This document shows positions 1 to 8,636 of a DNA stretch of 56,242 bases, in pieces. Below the pieces are notes generated by a model. That model searched no databases, was not told the DNA's origin, and worked only from the letters and a program-made list of their open reading frames with translations. Source of the DNA: Thiopseudomonas sp. (GTDB taxonomy: Bacteria > Pseudomonadota > Gammaproteobacteria > Pseudomonadales > Pseudomonadaceae); NCBI GenBank assembly GCA_023228985.1, contig JALOAC010000018.1:1-56242 (forward strand). The letters are read 5' to 3'. Made by a program: the position numbers and the translations under genes. The stretch's first letter is position 1; each line of letters starts with the position of its first letter.

Positions 1-10
1 TGTGCGGGCA

Positions 11-90
11 GGCGTAATCCGAGGGTCGGATGCATGGCATCCTCGTACAGGCGTAACGGGCTTTTGTTGGAGCGCAACTTTTGCGCGATT
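11..90. repeat. Composite REP-like repeat at left end
   Basis: Two short palindromic units sit side by side. The first (about 26-56) contains the palindromic core GGATGCATGGCATCC and continues into CGTACAGGCGTAAC. The second (about 68-88) contains GCGCAACTTTTGCGC, also an imperfect palindrome. The same units recur near 26.1-26.6 kb, 50.9-51.2 kb and 56.1-56.2 kb. They lie outside genes and carry no ORF of their own. They are REP/BIME-like by structure; I cannot assign a named family. Confidence 0.7.
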
Positions 91-118
91 TTCACCAAAA
101 GCTTTGTGATATAACCCT

Positions 119-1858
119 TTAGGTTGTGTAGGTGTATGACGGTGTTTGTTGGCGTTTGTAGGGGAATACATCTATAACCTTGCCCTCAAGGATGGCGTCT
201 TGCAGGCTTTGCCAGTAGCTGGCTTTAAATAGATCGCCGTGGATTGCGGTAAAAATCTTGCGGTGTTCGCGGTCGGTGAACAAGAAGGTCGGGAATTCTT
301 CCGGAAATACATCATTGGGTGCGACTGAATACCAAGGCTCCGCTGACATCTCATCTTCTGGATAGCGCGGTTTTGGAATGGTGCGGAAATTCACTTCGGT
401 TAGATAGCTGATTTCATCATAATCATAAAATACCACTCGCCCATGACGGGTCACGCCAAAGTTTTTCAGCAGCATATCGCCGGGGAAAATATTGGCCGCA
501 GCGAGTTGTTTTATCGCCCAGCCATAATCCTCTAGCGCATCATGAATTTGCTGCTCGCTTGTAGCGTTATCTAAATAAATATTAAGCGGCGTCATGCGTC
601 GCTCGGTCCAACAGTGTCGCACTAGAACCTCGTCACCCTGCACTTCGATGGTGGCGGGAGCAACCTCTAGTAACTCTTGCAAGCACTCAGGCTCGAATTT
701 ACTCACTGGAAAGCGTAAGTCAGAAAATTCCTGCGTATCCGCCATGCGTCCGACGCGGTCTGCGTATTTAACCAAGCGATAGCGGTCAATGACTGTAGCG
801 CGGTCAACAGTTTTTGAAGGTGAAAAGCGATCCTTAATAGCTTTAAATACAATATTAAAACCGGGTAGCGTAAACACCGTCATAACCATGCCACGAATGC
901 CGGGAGCCATCATAAAGCGATCTTCAGTGGTTTCTAGATGTTCCATTAGTGAACGGTAAAACTCGGTTTTGCCTTGTTTGTAAAAACCGATTGAGGTGTA
1001 CAGTTCCCACAGTTGTTTGCGCGGCAGTATTTTCTGTAAAAAGCTAATAAATTCAGCAGGATAAGCCACGCGTACCATAAAGTAAGAGCGCGTAAAAGAG
1101 AAGATAATCGACACTTCGGCTTCATCGGTGATTGCGGCATCAAAGCGCACGCCTTCGCCTTCGATGTTGAGCAAGGGAAATACCAGCGGCCATTGTTCAT
1201 CTTGAGTGAAAATACGTCCGAGGATATAGGCACCTTTGTTGCGATACAGGCGCGAGCTGTAGAGCTCAAAAGTAAGATCTGGATCTTTGCACACCCAGTC
1301 GGGTAGTGATTGCCTTAGTTGATATTCCAGGCGCTCTAGATCAGCCTGGGTATCGGCATAGGGGATGTCAAACGCGTAGTCTTCGATGAGCTGTTTGAGC
1401 ATGGCGCGCAGGTCACCATTGGGGCGGTATTGGCGAATTTGCATAGGGGTTTCGCTGCTGACGCGTTCTTTGCGCGTTGTTTGCACAAACATACAGGCAT
1501 TGCAGATTTTGTCGTGACTAAACAAACTGTTGAAAATCGAGTTAAACCAGGTTTCTGATAGCTCGTCATCAAGGCGCAGATCAATCTGGCCCATGTAGGA
1601 TTTTTTAATTTCTGGCCAGCAGTCAATATCCAGTAATGTCTGCTCACCATAAAGGCTAACTAAGTCTTTACGGGTGTCGAGAATGTGTTCTTTATAAATT
1701 TGGATGCGGCGCGCTGACGCGTGCTGTATCTCTTGCCACATGGCCTGCTCAAAGTGATAGCGACCCATGTTGGTGATTTTACGGAACTCATCACGGTAAG
1801 TATCAAAACCATTCAAAATATGGCGTGCGATGGCTACAGCAGAACACTTGGCCGTCAT
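119..1858 (-). CDS. aceK: Isocitrate dehydrogenase kinase/phosphatase AceK
   Basis: Bifunctional enzyme that phosphorylates and dephosphorylates isocitrate dehydrogenase, setting flux between the TCA cycle and the glyoxylate shunt. The 579-residue length and whole-length composition match the AceK family. The N-terminal regulatory half runs to about residue 310. The kinase-like half has the glycine-containing ATP loop APGIRGMVMTVF (318-329), a candidate ATP-binding lysine K339, the FPGDMLLKN segment (458-466) and the metal-binding FYDYDE (477-482). The start ATG follows a leader shared with no other gene. cysK lies 125 bp upstream on the same strand, but a separate inverted repeat between them argues for separate transcripts. 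No glyoxylate-shunt gene (aceA/aceB) is adjacent, as is usual in Pseudomonas. Confidence 0.97.
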   Translation of the reverse strand: MTAKCSAVAIARHILNGFDTYRDEFRKITNMGRYHFEQAMWQEIQHASARRIQIYKEHILDTRKDLVSLYGEQTLLDIDCWPEIKKSYMGQIDLRLDDELSETWFNSIFNSLFSHDKICNACMFVQTTRKERVSSETPMQIRQYRPNGDLRAMLKQLIEDYAFDIPYADTQADLERLEYQLRQSLPDWVCKDPDLTFELYSSRLYRNKGAYILGRIFTQDEQWPLVFPLLNIEGEGVRFDAAITDEAEVSIIFSFTRSYFMVRVAYPAEFISFLQKILPRKQLWELYTSIGFYKQGKTEFYRSLMEHLETTEDRFMMAPGIRGMVMTVFTLPGFNIVFKAIKDRFSPSKTVDRATVIDRYRLVKYADRVGRMADTQEFSDLRFPVSKFEPECLQELLEVAPATIEVQGDEVLVRHCWTERRMTPLNIYLDNATSEQQIHDALEDYGWAIKQLAAANIFPGDMLLKNFGVTRHGRVVFYDYDEISYLTEVNFRTIPKPRYPEDEMSAEPWYSVAPNDVFPEEFPTFLFTDREHRKIFTAIHGDLFKASYWQSLQDAILEGKVIDVFPYKRQQTPSYTYTT

Positions 1859-1931
1859 AAGTTCAATCCTCAGTGGTTAGCATAAATAAGCACAACATTA
1901 CATCTTTTGCACAACTAAGGGAACTCAGCGG

Positions 1932-1968
1932 TAATCTAGGAGTTAGGTTGCGACTCACCCCTAGATTA
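1932..1968. repeat. Inverted repeat between cysK and aceK
   Basis: Arms TAATCTAGG (1932-1940) and CCTAGATTA (1960-1968) form a perfect 9-bp stem, extended inward by a possible AGT/ACT pairing. No T-run follows on either strand, so it is not a classical intrinsic terminator. It could weaken read-through from cysK into aceK or be an operator. The function is unknown. Confidence 0.4.
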
Positions 1969-1983
1969 CACCTATGAGCGGTC

Positions 1984-2958
1984 TTACTGGGTTAGCTCTT
2001 GCTCGGTAAATAAGCCATCAAATAACATGCTGGTCAAATAACGCTCTCCTGAGTCCGGAATGATGACGACAATGGTTTTACCCTGCATCTGTGGCTTTTC
2101 GGCAAGGCGCAGGGCTGCTGCCATAGCCGCACCGCTGGAAATGCCGCACAAAATGCCTTCTTCGCGCATCAGACGCAAGGCAACTTGTTTAGCTTCTTCA
2201 TCATCGATTTTTTCAACGTGATCCACCAAGCTTAAATCCAAGTTGCCCGGAATAAAGCCCGCACCTAAGCCCTGAATTTTATGCGGTGCCGGCGTTAATG
2301 CTTCACCTGCTTTGGCCTGACTGATAACGGGTGAGCCAGTAGGCTCGACCGCCACGGAGAGAATGGGTTTACCGCATTGGTTTTTGATATAGCGCGATAC
2401 ACCAGTGATGGTGCCGCCCGTACCCACACCGCTGACCAGCACATCAATACGACCATCGGTATCACGCCAAATTTCAGGGCCGGTGGTTTTTTCGTGGATA
2501 TCAGGGTTGGCTGGGTTTTCAAACTGTTGCAGTAAAATATGGGTTTGCGGATTCTGCTCGACAATTTCCTGTGCTTTTTCAATCGCGCCTTTCATGCCCT
2601 TGGCGGGTTCTGTCAGAACAATTTCTGCGCCCAAGGCTTTAAGAATTTTGCGCCGCTCAAGACTCATCGATGAGGGCATAGTTAAAATCAAGCGGTAGCC
2701 TTTGGCCGCCGCAACAAAGGCTAAACCTATACCCGTATTGCCGGAAGTAGGCTCGACCATGGTGATGCCAGACTTAAGCGCACCGCTTTCTTCGGCAGCC
2801 TGTACCATGGCAGCGCCAATGCGGCATTTCACTGAGCCGGCAGGGTTGCGTGATTCTACTTTTGCCAAAATGGTGACGCCCTTGGGTCCCATACGATTAA
2901 TGCGTACCAGCGGTGTGTTGCCAATGCTTTGTGCGTTATCCAAATAAATTTTGCCCAT
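1984..2958 (-). CDS. cysK: Cysteine synthase A (O-acetylserine sulfhydrylase)
   Basis: PLP enzyme that makes L-cysteine from O-acetylserine and sulfide, the last step of sulfate assimilation in the cytoplasm. The 324 residues match the CysK length. Visible signatures are the Schiff-base lysine in NPAGSVKCRIG (K44), the substrate loop TSGNTG (71-76), the phosphate-binding GVGTGGT, and GISSGAA near the C-terminus. The SVKCRIG form and the length favour CysK over CysM. The start codon lies next to the divergent MoxR-like gene, with a shared 197-bp promoter region. A sulfate-binding protein gene lies 2.4 kb away, but the intervening MoxR/VWA pair shows they are not one operon. Confidence 0.93.
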   Translation of the reverse strand: MGKIYLDNAQSIGNTPLVRINRMGPKGVTILAKVESRNPAGSVKCRIGAAMVQAAEESGALKSGITMVEPTSGNTGIGLAFVAAAKGYRLILTMPSSMSLERRKILKALGAEIVLTEPAKGMKGAIEKAQEIVEQNPQTHILLQQFENPANPDIHEKTTGPEIWRDTDGRIDVLVSGVGTGGTITGVSRYIKNQCGKPILSVAVEPTGSPVISQAKAGEALTPAPHKIQGLGAGFIPGNLDLSLVDHVEKIDDEEAKQVALRLMREEGILCGISSGAAMAAALRLAEKPQMQGKTIVVIIPDSGERYLTSMLFDGLFTEQELTQ

Positions 2959-3155
2959 GGTGTAAACCTCTTTAAATGTGTCGACTGTACTAGCCGCTTG
3001 CTTCCTTGAACCGGCGCTTGTTTGTAATAAGACAGGTGATTATCGGTTTTTGCTATTCGCATAGTTCTCTATAAACTACTGTTTTCTGCAGAGTATAGCT
3101 ATAAGCACTATGGTCCTGCAGCGACTAAAAAAGCATAACCATATAAGGTGTTTTT

Positions 3156-4001
3156 ATGAAGTTTGCTGGTACAGATTCTTACGTTGCTACTGAAGATTTA
3201 AAGCTTGCCGTCAATGCGGCCGTGACTTTGCAGCGCCCGCTGCTGGTAAAAGGGGAACCGGGCACGGGCAAAACAATGCTCGCCGAAGAGGTCGCCCACG
3301 CCTTTAACGCCAAGCTGATTACGTGGCACATCAAATCCACCACCAAAGCCCAGCAAGGTCTGTACGAGTACGATGCGGTCAGCCGTTTGCGCGACTCGCA
3401 GCTTAATTCTGAGCGGGTGCATGATGTGCGTAACTACATCAATAAGGGTAAGCTCTGGGAAGCTTTTGAAGCCGAGGAGCGGGTGATTCTGCTGATTGAT
3501 GAAATCGACAAGGCTGATATCGAGTTCCCTAACGACCTGCTGCAAGAGTTGGATAAGATGGAGTTTTACGTCTACGAGACGGACGAAACCATCAAGGCCA
3601 AGCACCGCCCGATTATTATCATTACCTCCAACAACGAAAAAGAATTGCCGGATGCTTTTTTGCGCCGCTGTTTCTTTCACTATATCGCCTTCCCTGAACG
3701 TGAAACCCTGCAGCAAATCGTAGATGTGCACTATCCGGGGATTAGTCAGGCGTTGGTGAGCCAAGCCCTAGAAGTGTTCTTTGGTATTCGCCAAGCGCCC
3801 GGTTTAAAGAAAAAACCCTCGACTAGCGAGCTGGTGGACTGGTTAAAGTTGTTAATGGCTGATGGTATCAGCGCCGAAATACTGCGTGAGCGTGATGCCA
3901 ATAAAGTCATTGCGCCGCTGCTGGGCGCGCTGGTGAAAAACGAGCAGGATGTGATGCTGCTTGAGCGCTTGGCCTTTATGGGTCGGCAGGGTCACCGCTA
4001 A
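3156..4001 (+). CDS. MoxR-family AAA+ ATPase
   Basis: AAA+ ATPase of the MoxR group. These ATPases act as chaperone-like maturation factors together with a von Willebrand A protein. Walker A is GEPGTGKT (33-40), Walker B is LLIDEID (112-118), and a sensor-1-like segment TSNNEKELPDAFLRR follows. The 281 residues cover the ATPase core and a short helical lid. The downstream VWA gene starts only 10 bp after the stop, so the two are almost certainly co-transcribed. The substrate of the pair cannot be read from the sequence. The same pair next to cysK is known in Pseudomonas, so this is a conserved neighbourhood. Confidence 0.9.
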   Translation: MKFAGTDSYVATEDLKLAVNAAVTLQRPLLVKGEPGTGKTMLAEEVAHAFNAKLITWHIKSTTKAQQGLYEYDAVSRLRDSQLNSERVHDVRNYINKGKLWEAFEAEERVILLIDEIDKADIEFPNDLLQELDKMEFYVYETDETIKAKHRPIIIITSNNEKELPDAFLRRCFFHYIAFPERETLQQIVDVHYPGISQALVSQALEVFFGIRQAPGLKKKPSTSELVDWLKLLMADGISAEILRERDANKVIAPLLGALVKNEQDVMLLERLAFMGRQGHR

Positions 4002-4011
4002 GGGCATCGCT

Positions 4012-5190
4012 ATGCTGTTGAATTTGTTTGGTGAATTACGCGCGGCGCGTGTACCAGTCTCGCTGCGTGAGTTGTTGGATCTGCTGGCTGCGCTAGAACA
4101 GAATATCGTCTTTGCCGATATGGATGAGTTTTATTACTTGGCGCGCGCTATTTTGGTCAAGGATGAACGCCACTACGATAAATTCGACCGCGCGTTTGCT
4201 GCGTATTTTGAGGGGCTGGAAAACCTCAATGAACACATTGAAGCGCTGATTCCCGAAGAGTGGTTACGCCAAGAGTTTCTCCGCTCGTTAAGTGCCGAGG
4301 AGCGTGAGCAAATCAAAACCTTAGGTGGGTTGGATAAGCTCATCGAGACCTTTAAGCAGCGTTTAGAAGAACAGCAAAAGCGTCATAGCGGCGGCAGTAA
4401 ATGGATTGGCACGGGCGGCACCAGTCCGTTTGGCTCAGGGGGTTATAATCCGGAAGGTATTCGCGTGGGCGATGCCGGTGAGCGCCAAGGCCGTGCGGTT
4501 AAGGTATGGGATAAACGCGAGTTTAAAGACCTGGATGATCAGGTGGAGCTGGGCACGCGTAACATTAAAATGGCGCTGCGCCGTTTACGCCAGTTTGCTC
4601 GCACCGGTGCCGCCGATGAGCTGGACTTGCCCAGCACCATCAAGCAAACCGCGCGCGATGGCGGCCTGCTGAATATTCAAATGCGCCCTGAGCGGCGTAA
4701 CACCGTTAAGTTGCTGGTGCTCTTTGATATCGGCGGCTCCATGGATGCCCATATTCAAGTCTGCGAGGAGTTATTTTCCGCCTGTAAAGCCGAATTTAAG
4801 CATCTGGAATACTACTATTTTCATAATTATGTGTATGAATCGTTATGGAAAAACAATGCGCGCCGCTATCAAGAAAGCACGCCCACCCATGAGGTGCTCA
4901 ATACCTACGGGCAAGATTACAAGGTGATTTTTGTCGGTGATGCAGCCATGGCGCCTTATGAGGTAACCCATATCGGCGGCAGTGTTGAGCATTGGAATAA
5001 AGAAGCCGGCTATGTCTGGATGCAGCGGTTTCTGGATAAGTTCGACAAGCTTGTCTGGCTTAACCCTTATCCCAAACAGCACTGGCAGTACACTCAGTCC
5101 ACTCAGATTATTCGCCAGCAACTGGAAAATCAGATGTATCCCATGACGCTCGAAGGGATTGAACAGGCAATGCGTTATTTGGCGACATAG
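4012..5190 (+). CDS. VWA-domain protein (CoxE-like), MoxR partner
   Basis: The start is taken as the ATG at 4012. An upstream TTG at 3961 would bury the N-terminus inside the ATPase gene. The protein has 392 residues. The N-terminal helical part (1-120) is followed by a glycine/serine-rich linker (127-145). A C-terminal von Willebrand A domain begins near 230, with the metal-binding motif DIGGSMD (239-245) intact in its DxGxS pattern. The family works with MoxR ATPases to insert cofactors or remodel targets, as CoxD/CoxE do in CO dehydrogenase maturation. No obvious client enzyme lies nearby. There is no signal peptide, so it is likely cytoplasmic. Confidence 0.85.
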   Translation: MLLNLFGELRAARVPVSLRELLDLLAALEQNIVFADMDEFYYLARAILVKDERHYDKFDRAFAAYFEGLENLNEHIEALIPEEWLRQEFLRSLSAEEREQIKTLGGLDKLIETFKQRLEEQQKRHSGGSKWIGTGGTSPFGSGGYNPEGIRVGDAGERQGRAVKVWDKREFKDLDDQVELGTRNIKMALRRLRQFARTGAADELDLPSTIKQTARDGGLLNIQMRPERRNTVKLLVLFDIGGSMDAHIQVCEELFSACKAEFKHLEYYYFHNYVYESLWKNNARRYQESTPTHEVLNTYGQDYKVIFVGDAAMAPYEVTHIGGSVEHWNKEAGYVWMQRFLDKFDKLVWLNPYPKQHWQYTQSTQIIRQQLENQMYPMTLEGIEQAMRYLAT

Positions 5191-5337
5191 ATGAGCAGAT
5201 TAAACGGTTATATCAAAATCACTTTTTATTCTTTTACAGTCTATCTCGGAGCGCCTAGACTTTAGCGCAGTCAGCTCAAGCTTAGTTTTCCCTCAGCTTG
5301 GCTATGCCGTTTTCTTATACTGTCTGGAGTTCAAGTC

Positions 5338-6330
5338 ATGAAACGTATTTCACTGGCTATTTTTACGCTTGCTATTAGCCTGAGCACCGCGCTCAGTGCT
5401 GCCCCGTTGTTGAACGTTTCTTATGATGTAATGCGTGATTTTTATAAGGAGTTTAACCCAGCGTTCCAAAAACATTGGCAGGCGCAGGGCAATAAGCCTG
5501 TGCAAATTCAAATGTCCCACGGAGCGTCCAGCAAACAGGCGCGTTCCGTGATTGACGGTTTGTTGGCCGATGTGATTACCATGAATATGGCCACTGACAT
5601 CAGCGCGCTCTACCAGCACGGCAAACTAATTCCCGAAGACTGGGCGCAGCGCTTGCCCAACAATAGCGCGCCTTTTACTTCAGCCACGGTATTGATTGTG
5701 CGCGCAGGCAACCCGAAGAATATCCATGACTGGTCGGATTTGGTTAAAGAAGGTGTTGAGGTGATTGTGCCCAACCCTAAAACCTCGGGTAATGGCCGCT
5801 ATACCTACTTGTCCGCTTGGGCTTACGTGTTACAGCAGGGCGGTAGCGAGCAGGACGCTAAAGACTTTGTAGCCAAGCTGTTTAAACAAGTGCCGATTAT
5901 GAATACCGGCGGGCGCGCAGCGACCAGTACCTTTATACAAAACCAAATCGGTGATGTGCTGATTACCTTTGAAAACGAAGCCGAGATGATTGCGCGTGAA
6001 TTCGGTCGCGGTGGTTTCGAGGTGATTTACCCCAGTGTAAGCGCCGAAGCTGAGCCGCCGGTTACTGTGGTGGATAAAGTGGTTGATCGCAAAGGCACAC
6101 GTGAGTTGGCGCAGGCGTATCTTGAGTACCTTTGGTCCGATGAAGCGCAGCGCATCGCCGCGAAAAACTTTCTCAGACCACGTAACCAAGAAATCTTAGC
6201 TGAGTATGCCGATCGTTTTCCGCCAGTAGATTTTATTAACGTAGAGGATACGTTTGGTAATTGGGCAGACATTCAGGCCACGCACTTTAATGACGGTGGC
6301 GTGTTTGATGAGATTTATACCGTGCAATAG
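5338..6330 (+). CDS. sbp: Periplasmic sulfate-binding protein
   Basis: Solute-binding component of a sulfate/thiosulfate ABC importer. The 330-residue protein begins with a clear signal peptide (hydrophobic core 4-18, probable cleavage after ALSA at residue 21). It then has the sulfate-binder start LLNVSYDVMRDFYKEFN and the family segments SHGASSKQARSV and NPKTSGNGRYTYL. Length and motifs match Sbp better than molybdate binders. The cysTWA permease and ATPase genes are not adjacent, so this is a stand-alone binder, as sbp is in P. aeruginosa. Its expression is probably sulfur-responsive through CysB, but no convincing site is visible. Confidence 0.92.
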   Translation: MKRISLAIFTLAISLSTALSAAPLLNVSYDVMRDFYKEFNPAFQKHWQAQGNKPVQIQMSHGASSKQARSVIDGLLADVITMNMATDISALYQHGKLIPEDWAQRLPNNSAPFTSATVLIVRAGNPKNIHDWSDLVKEGVEVIVPNPKTSGNGRYTYLSAWAYVLQQGGSEQDAKDFVAKLFKQVPIMNTGGRAATSTFIQNQIGDVLITFENEAEMIAREFGRGGFEVIYPSVSAEAEPPVTVVDKVVDRKGTRELAQAYLEYLWSDEAQRIAAKNFLRPRNQEILAEYADRFPPVDFINVEDTFGNWADIQATHFNDGGVFDEIYTVQ

Positions 6331-6554
6331 AGTAGAACTTTAGTCGCCAAGGATGGCAACTAATGCTAGTTATTTGATCTAAATAAAGAAAGTTCAAGTG
6401 AATTAGGCGCAAACTGCAAAACCAATGGCATGATTTCAAGCTATACAAAGCTATAGATAAATTGTTTTCGAACTTCTTGCAACCCAATAGCACCTATAGC
6501 CAAATCATTGTTGTATTGTTAGTAAATGATTTAAAACAAAAAGTGATCACTACA

Positions 6555-7697
6555 ATGCCAAAGATTTTTGCAAAATTCACTAAAAGGTTAACATCGCTAC
6601 TGCCTCCTGAACTCGAGCTGCAAGAGGCTTGGCTTCTGTTGAGTTCTCGCAAACACTCTATGTTACTCAACCGTCGTCGGGCCGCCATGATTGTTAATCG
6701 TGTGCGCTTGTTTGCCTTTTTGTTTGCAGTTTTAACACCCATGTGGAGCGTTATCGACTGCATAGTGTTTGACGCACCATTATGGATCTATCTGGCGGTG
6801 ATTCGTATTTTGGCGAGCGTTGCTTTCTTTGGTTTGTTTTTCTTGTATCAAACACCCGGGCGTTTGTTGGATGCCTATCGGGCGATGGCTTTTTTATTCG
6901 CCATACCAACAGCGTTCTACATTGCCTCTCACCTTTTAATTTCCGAGCAGTCGCTGGATAATATTTCAGCTTCGCTAGCAACCGGCTATGCCTTCTTACC
7001 TTTTGTGTTGATGGCTGGACTGGCTCTGTTTCCTTTAACGCTAAAAGAAAACCTATTTATCGCCTCAGTAATTCTTTTTGCGCAAGCCCTAGTAGGCAAA
7101 ACCCTCAACTGGCCTTCTTATATGGGCGGGTTTTGGCTGTTAATTTTAATATCAGCTGTGGTTGCTCTGGCTTGTCTTAGCCAGCTTGCCTTTATGATCG
7201 CCTTAGTTCGTCAAGCCATGCATGACCCTTTAACAGGCGCTATCACCCGTGGTAGTGGGGAAGAGCTTATTGGTGTTTTTTGGCTGCGTTCCAAAAGATA
7301 TGATCGGCCTTTATCGATAGCATTCTTTGATCTGGACCATTTTAAGCAGATTAACGACACCTATGGGCATGAAGCAGGCGACACTATTTTGGGCGACTTT
7401 GCCAAATTATTAACTGAGAATAAACGCGGAACAGATGTTTTCTTGCGCTGGGGCGGAGAAGAGTTTTTATTATTGATGCCTGACACCAATCTTGAACAAG
7501 CCAAGATCATGCTTAATAGGCTACAAGCGAAAGGGTTTGGGCAGCGTCCAGACGGCGAACCCTTAACGGCCAGTATAGGTGTTGCCGAGCGTCAAGCGGA
7601 TGCGTTACCGACCAAACAAATGTTGCTTGAGTTGGCTGACCAGCGCATGTATCAAGCGAAAAAACAGGGCCGTAACCGTATTATCGCTGTGGGTTAA
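6555..7697 (+). CDS. Membrane diguanylate cyclase (GGDEF)
   Basis: Makes c-di-GMP from two GTP. The ATG at 6555 is chosen. An in-frame TTG at 6462 would add 31 residues that look non-coding, and neither start has a strong ribosome binding site. From the chosen start the 380 residues have about six hydrophobic segments between 45 and 220, an uncharacterised membrane sensor. A C-terminal GGDEF domain has the active GGEEF signature at 300-304 and the product-inhibition site RGTD at 291-294, exactly five residues before it. It should be an active, feedback-inhibited cyclase. Four bases separate its stop from the next gene, so it heads a three-gene unit with the small periplasmic protein and YcgN. 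Confidence 0.88.
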   Translation: MPKIFAKFTKRLTSLLPPELELQEAWLLLSSRKHSMLLNRRRAAMIVNRVRLFAFLFAVLTPMWSVIDCIVFDAPLWIYLAVIRILASVAFFGLFFLYQTPGRLLDAYRAMAFLFAIPTAFYIASHLLISEQSLDNISASLATGYAFLPFVLMAGLALFPLTLKENLFIASVILFAQALVGKTLNWPSYMGGFWLLILISAVVALACLSQLAFMIALVRQAMHDPLTGAITRGSGEELIGVFWLRSKRYDRPLSIAFFDLDHFKQINDTYGHEAGDTILGDFAKLLTENKRGTDVFLRWGGEEFLLLMPDTNLEQAKIMLNRLQAKGFGQRPDGEPLTASIGVAERQADALPTKQMLLELADQRMYQAKKQGRNRIIAVG

Positions 7698-7701
7698 ACA
7701 A

Positions 7702-8037
7702 ATGCGCTATCTAAGCAAAACAGCAGTTTTCTTTGCTGTTGTATTTTCATCAGCAGCCATGGCTTTTCCTTTTGAAGTGAAGGAACAGCTCAACGGCTTG
7801 CCCATAGCCATAGAAACTATGGACCTAGGTGATAACTTAGCCGCAGTAAGCCTGTATAATTATGGCGAACAGGATGCACAGTGCAGCGTACGTTTTCAGG
7901 GTGGCCCGCAAACGCCACGCCTACGCAAAGCACGTGTGGCTGCTCAGCAAAAGGTAAATCTGACAGCCAGTTTTAATAATCAAATAATTCGTATGCGCGT
8001 GCAGGTTACTTGCCGCGCGGTAAAACAAGGAAAATAG
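7702..8037 (+). CDS. Small periplasmic protein of unknown function
   Basis: Starts at ATG 7702, four bases after the cyclase stop. The longer reading from 7579 lies inside the cyclase and is rejected. It has 111 residues, a good signal peptide (core 8-18, probable cleavage after AMA at 21), and two cysteines in the mature part (C61, C104) that could form a disulfide. The C-terminal half is basic. I do not recognise a named family. Its stop TAG is directly followed by the ATG of the YcgN gene, so translation is probably coupled. Confidence 0.75.
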   Translation: MRYLSKTAVFFAVVFSSAAMAFPFEVKEQLNGLPIAIETMDLGDNLAAVSLYNYGEQDAQCSVRFQGGPQTPRLRKARVAAQQKVNLTASFNNQIIRMRVQVTCRAVKQGK

Positions 8038-8484
8038 ATGGCCGCCATAGTAAAACCTTTTTGGCAGTACAAAACACTCACACAAATGACGCCAGAGGAA
8101 TGGGATTCCCTATGTGACGGCTGTGGATTGTGCTGTTTACAGAAGTTGGAAGACCAGGACGATGGCAGCCTTTACTACACCAGAATTGCTTGCAAACTAT
8201 TAGATTTGGGTACGGCGCGCTGTAGCAATTATAGCGGTCGTCAGCAAATTGTCCCCGAGTGCATTGCTTTAACACCTGACAATCTAGCCGCGCTGACGTG
8301 GCTTCCAAAAACCTGCGCTTACCGCTTATTACATGAAAAAAAGCCTTTGCCCGCTTGGCATCATCTGGTTTGCGGTGATGTTAATGCCGTGCATGCCGCT
8401 GGAATTTCACAGCTTGATAATATGCTCAGCGAACTGGATGTAGCTGAAGAAGACTGGGAAAAAAATCTAATCTTTCGTGCTTGA
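8038..8484 (+). CDS. ycgN: YcgN / UPF0260 cysteine-cluster protein
   Basis: The 148 residues match the YcgN (UPF0260) family of small cysteine-rich proteins. The cluster CDGCGLCC near residue 23, together with further cysteines at the ARCSNYSGR and VPEC segments, suggests metal or Fe-S binding, but the function of the family is unproven. It starts immediately after the previous stop codon. The ORF is intact and has the usual family length. The link to the upstream cyclase is by position only. Confidence 0.88.
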   Translation: MAAIVKPFWQYKTLTQMTPEEWDSLCDGCGLCCLQKLEDQDDGSLYYTRIACKLLDLGTARCSNYSGRQQIVPECIALTPDNLAALTWLPKTCAYRLLHEKKPLPAWHHLVCGDVNAVHAAGISQLDNMLSELDVAEEDWEKNLIFRA

Positions 8485-8636
8485 TAATAAAAAATCCTTT
8501 ATGTATTAAGTGATGTTGAAATGAGATTGTTTGAGCAGAATGCAGCGTTAATACGTGTTAGCATTCTCGGCACGATAAATTGAGCACAATCAAGCAAAGG
8601 GTGTAGGCTAGACAACCCTGTGGACATGGAGCGTGC

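Noticed and set aside
6342..6361. Terminator after sbp (AGTCGCC/GGCAACT hairpin)
   Set aside because: The stem has a mismatch and no T-run follows; too weak to list.
6462..6554. N-terminal extension of the membrane diguanylate cyclase from TTG 6462
   Set aside because: No ribosome binding site and composition like intergenic DNA; ATG 6555 is the more plausible start.
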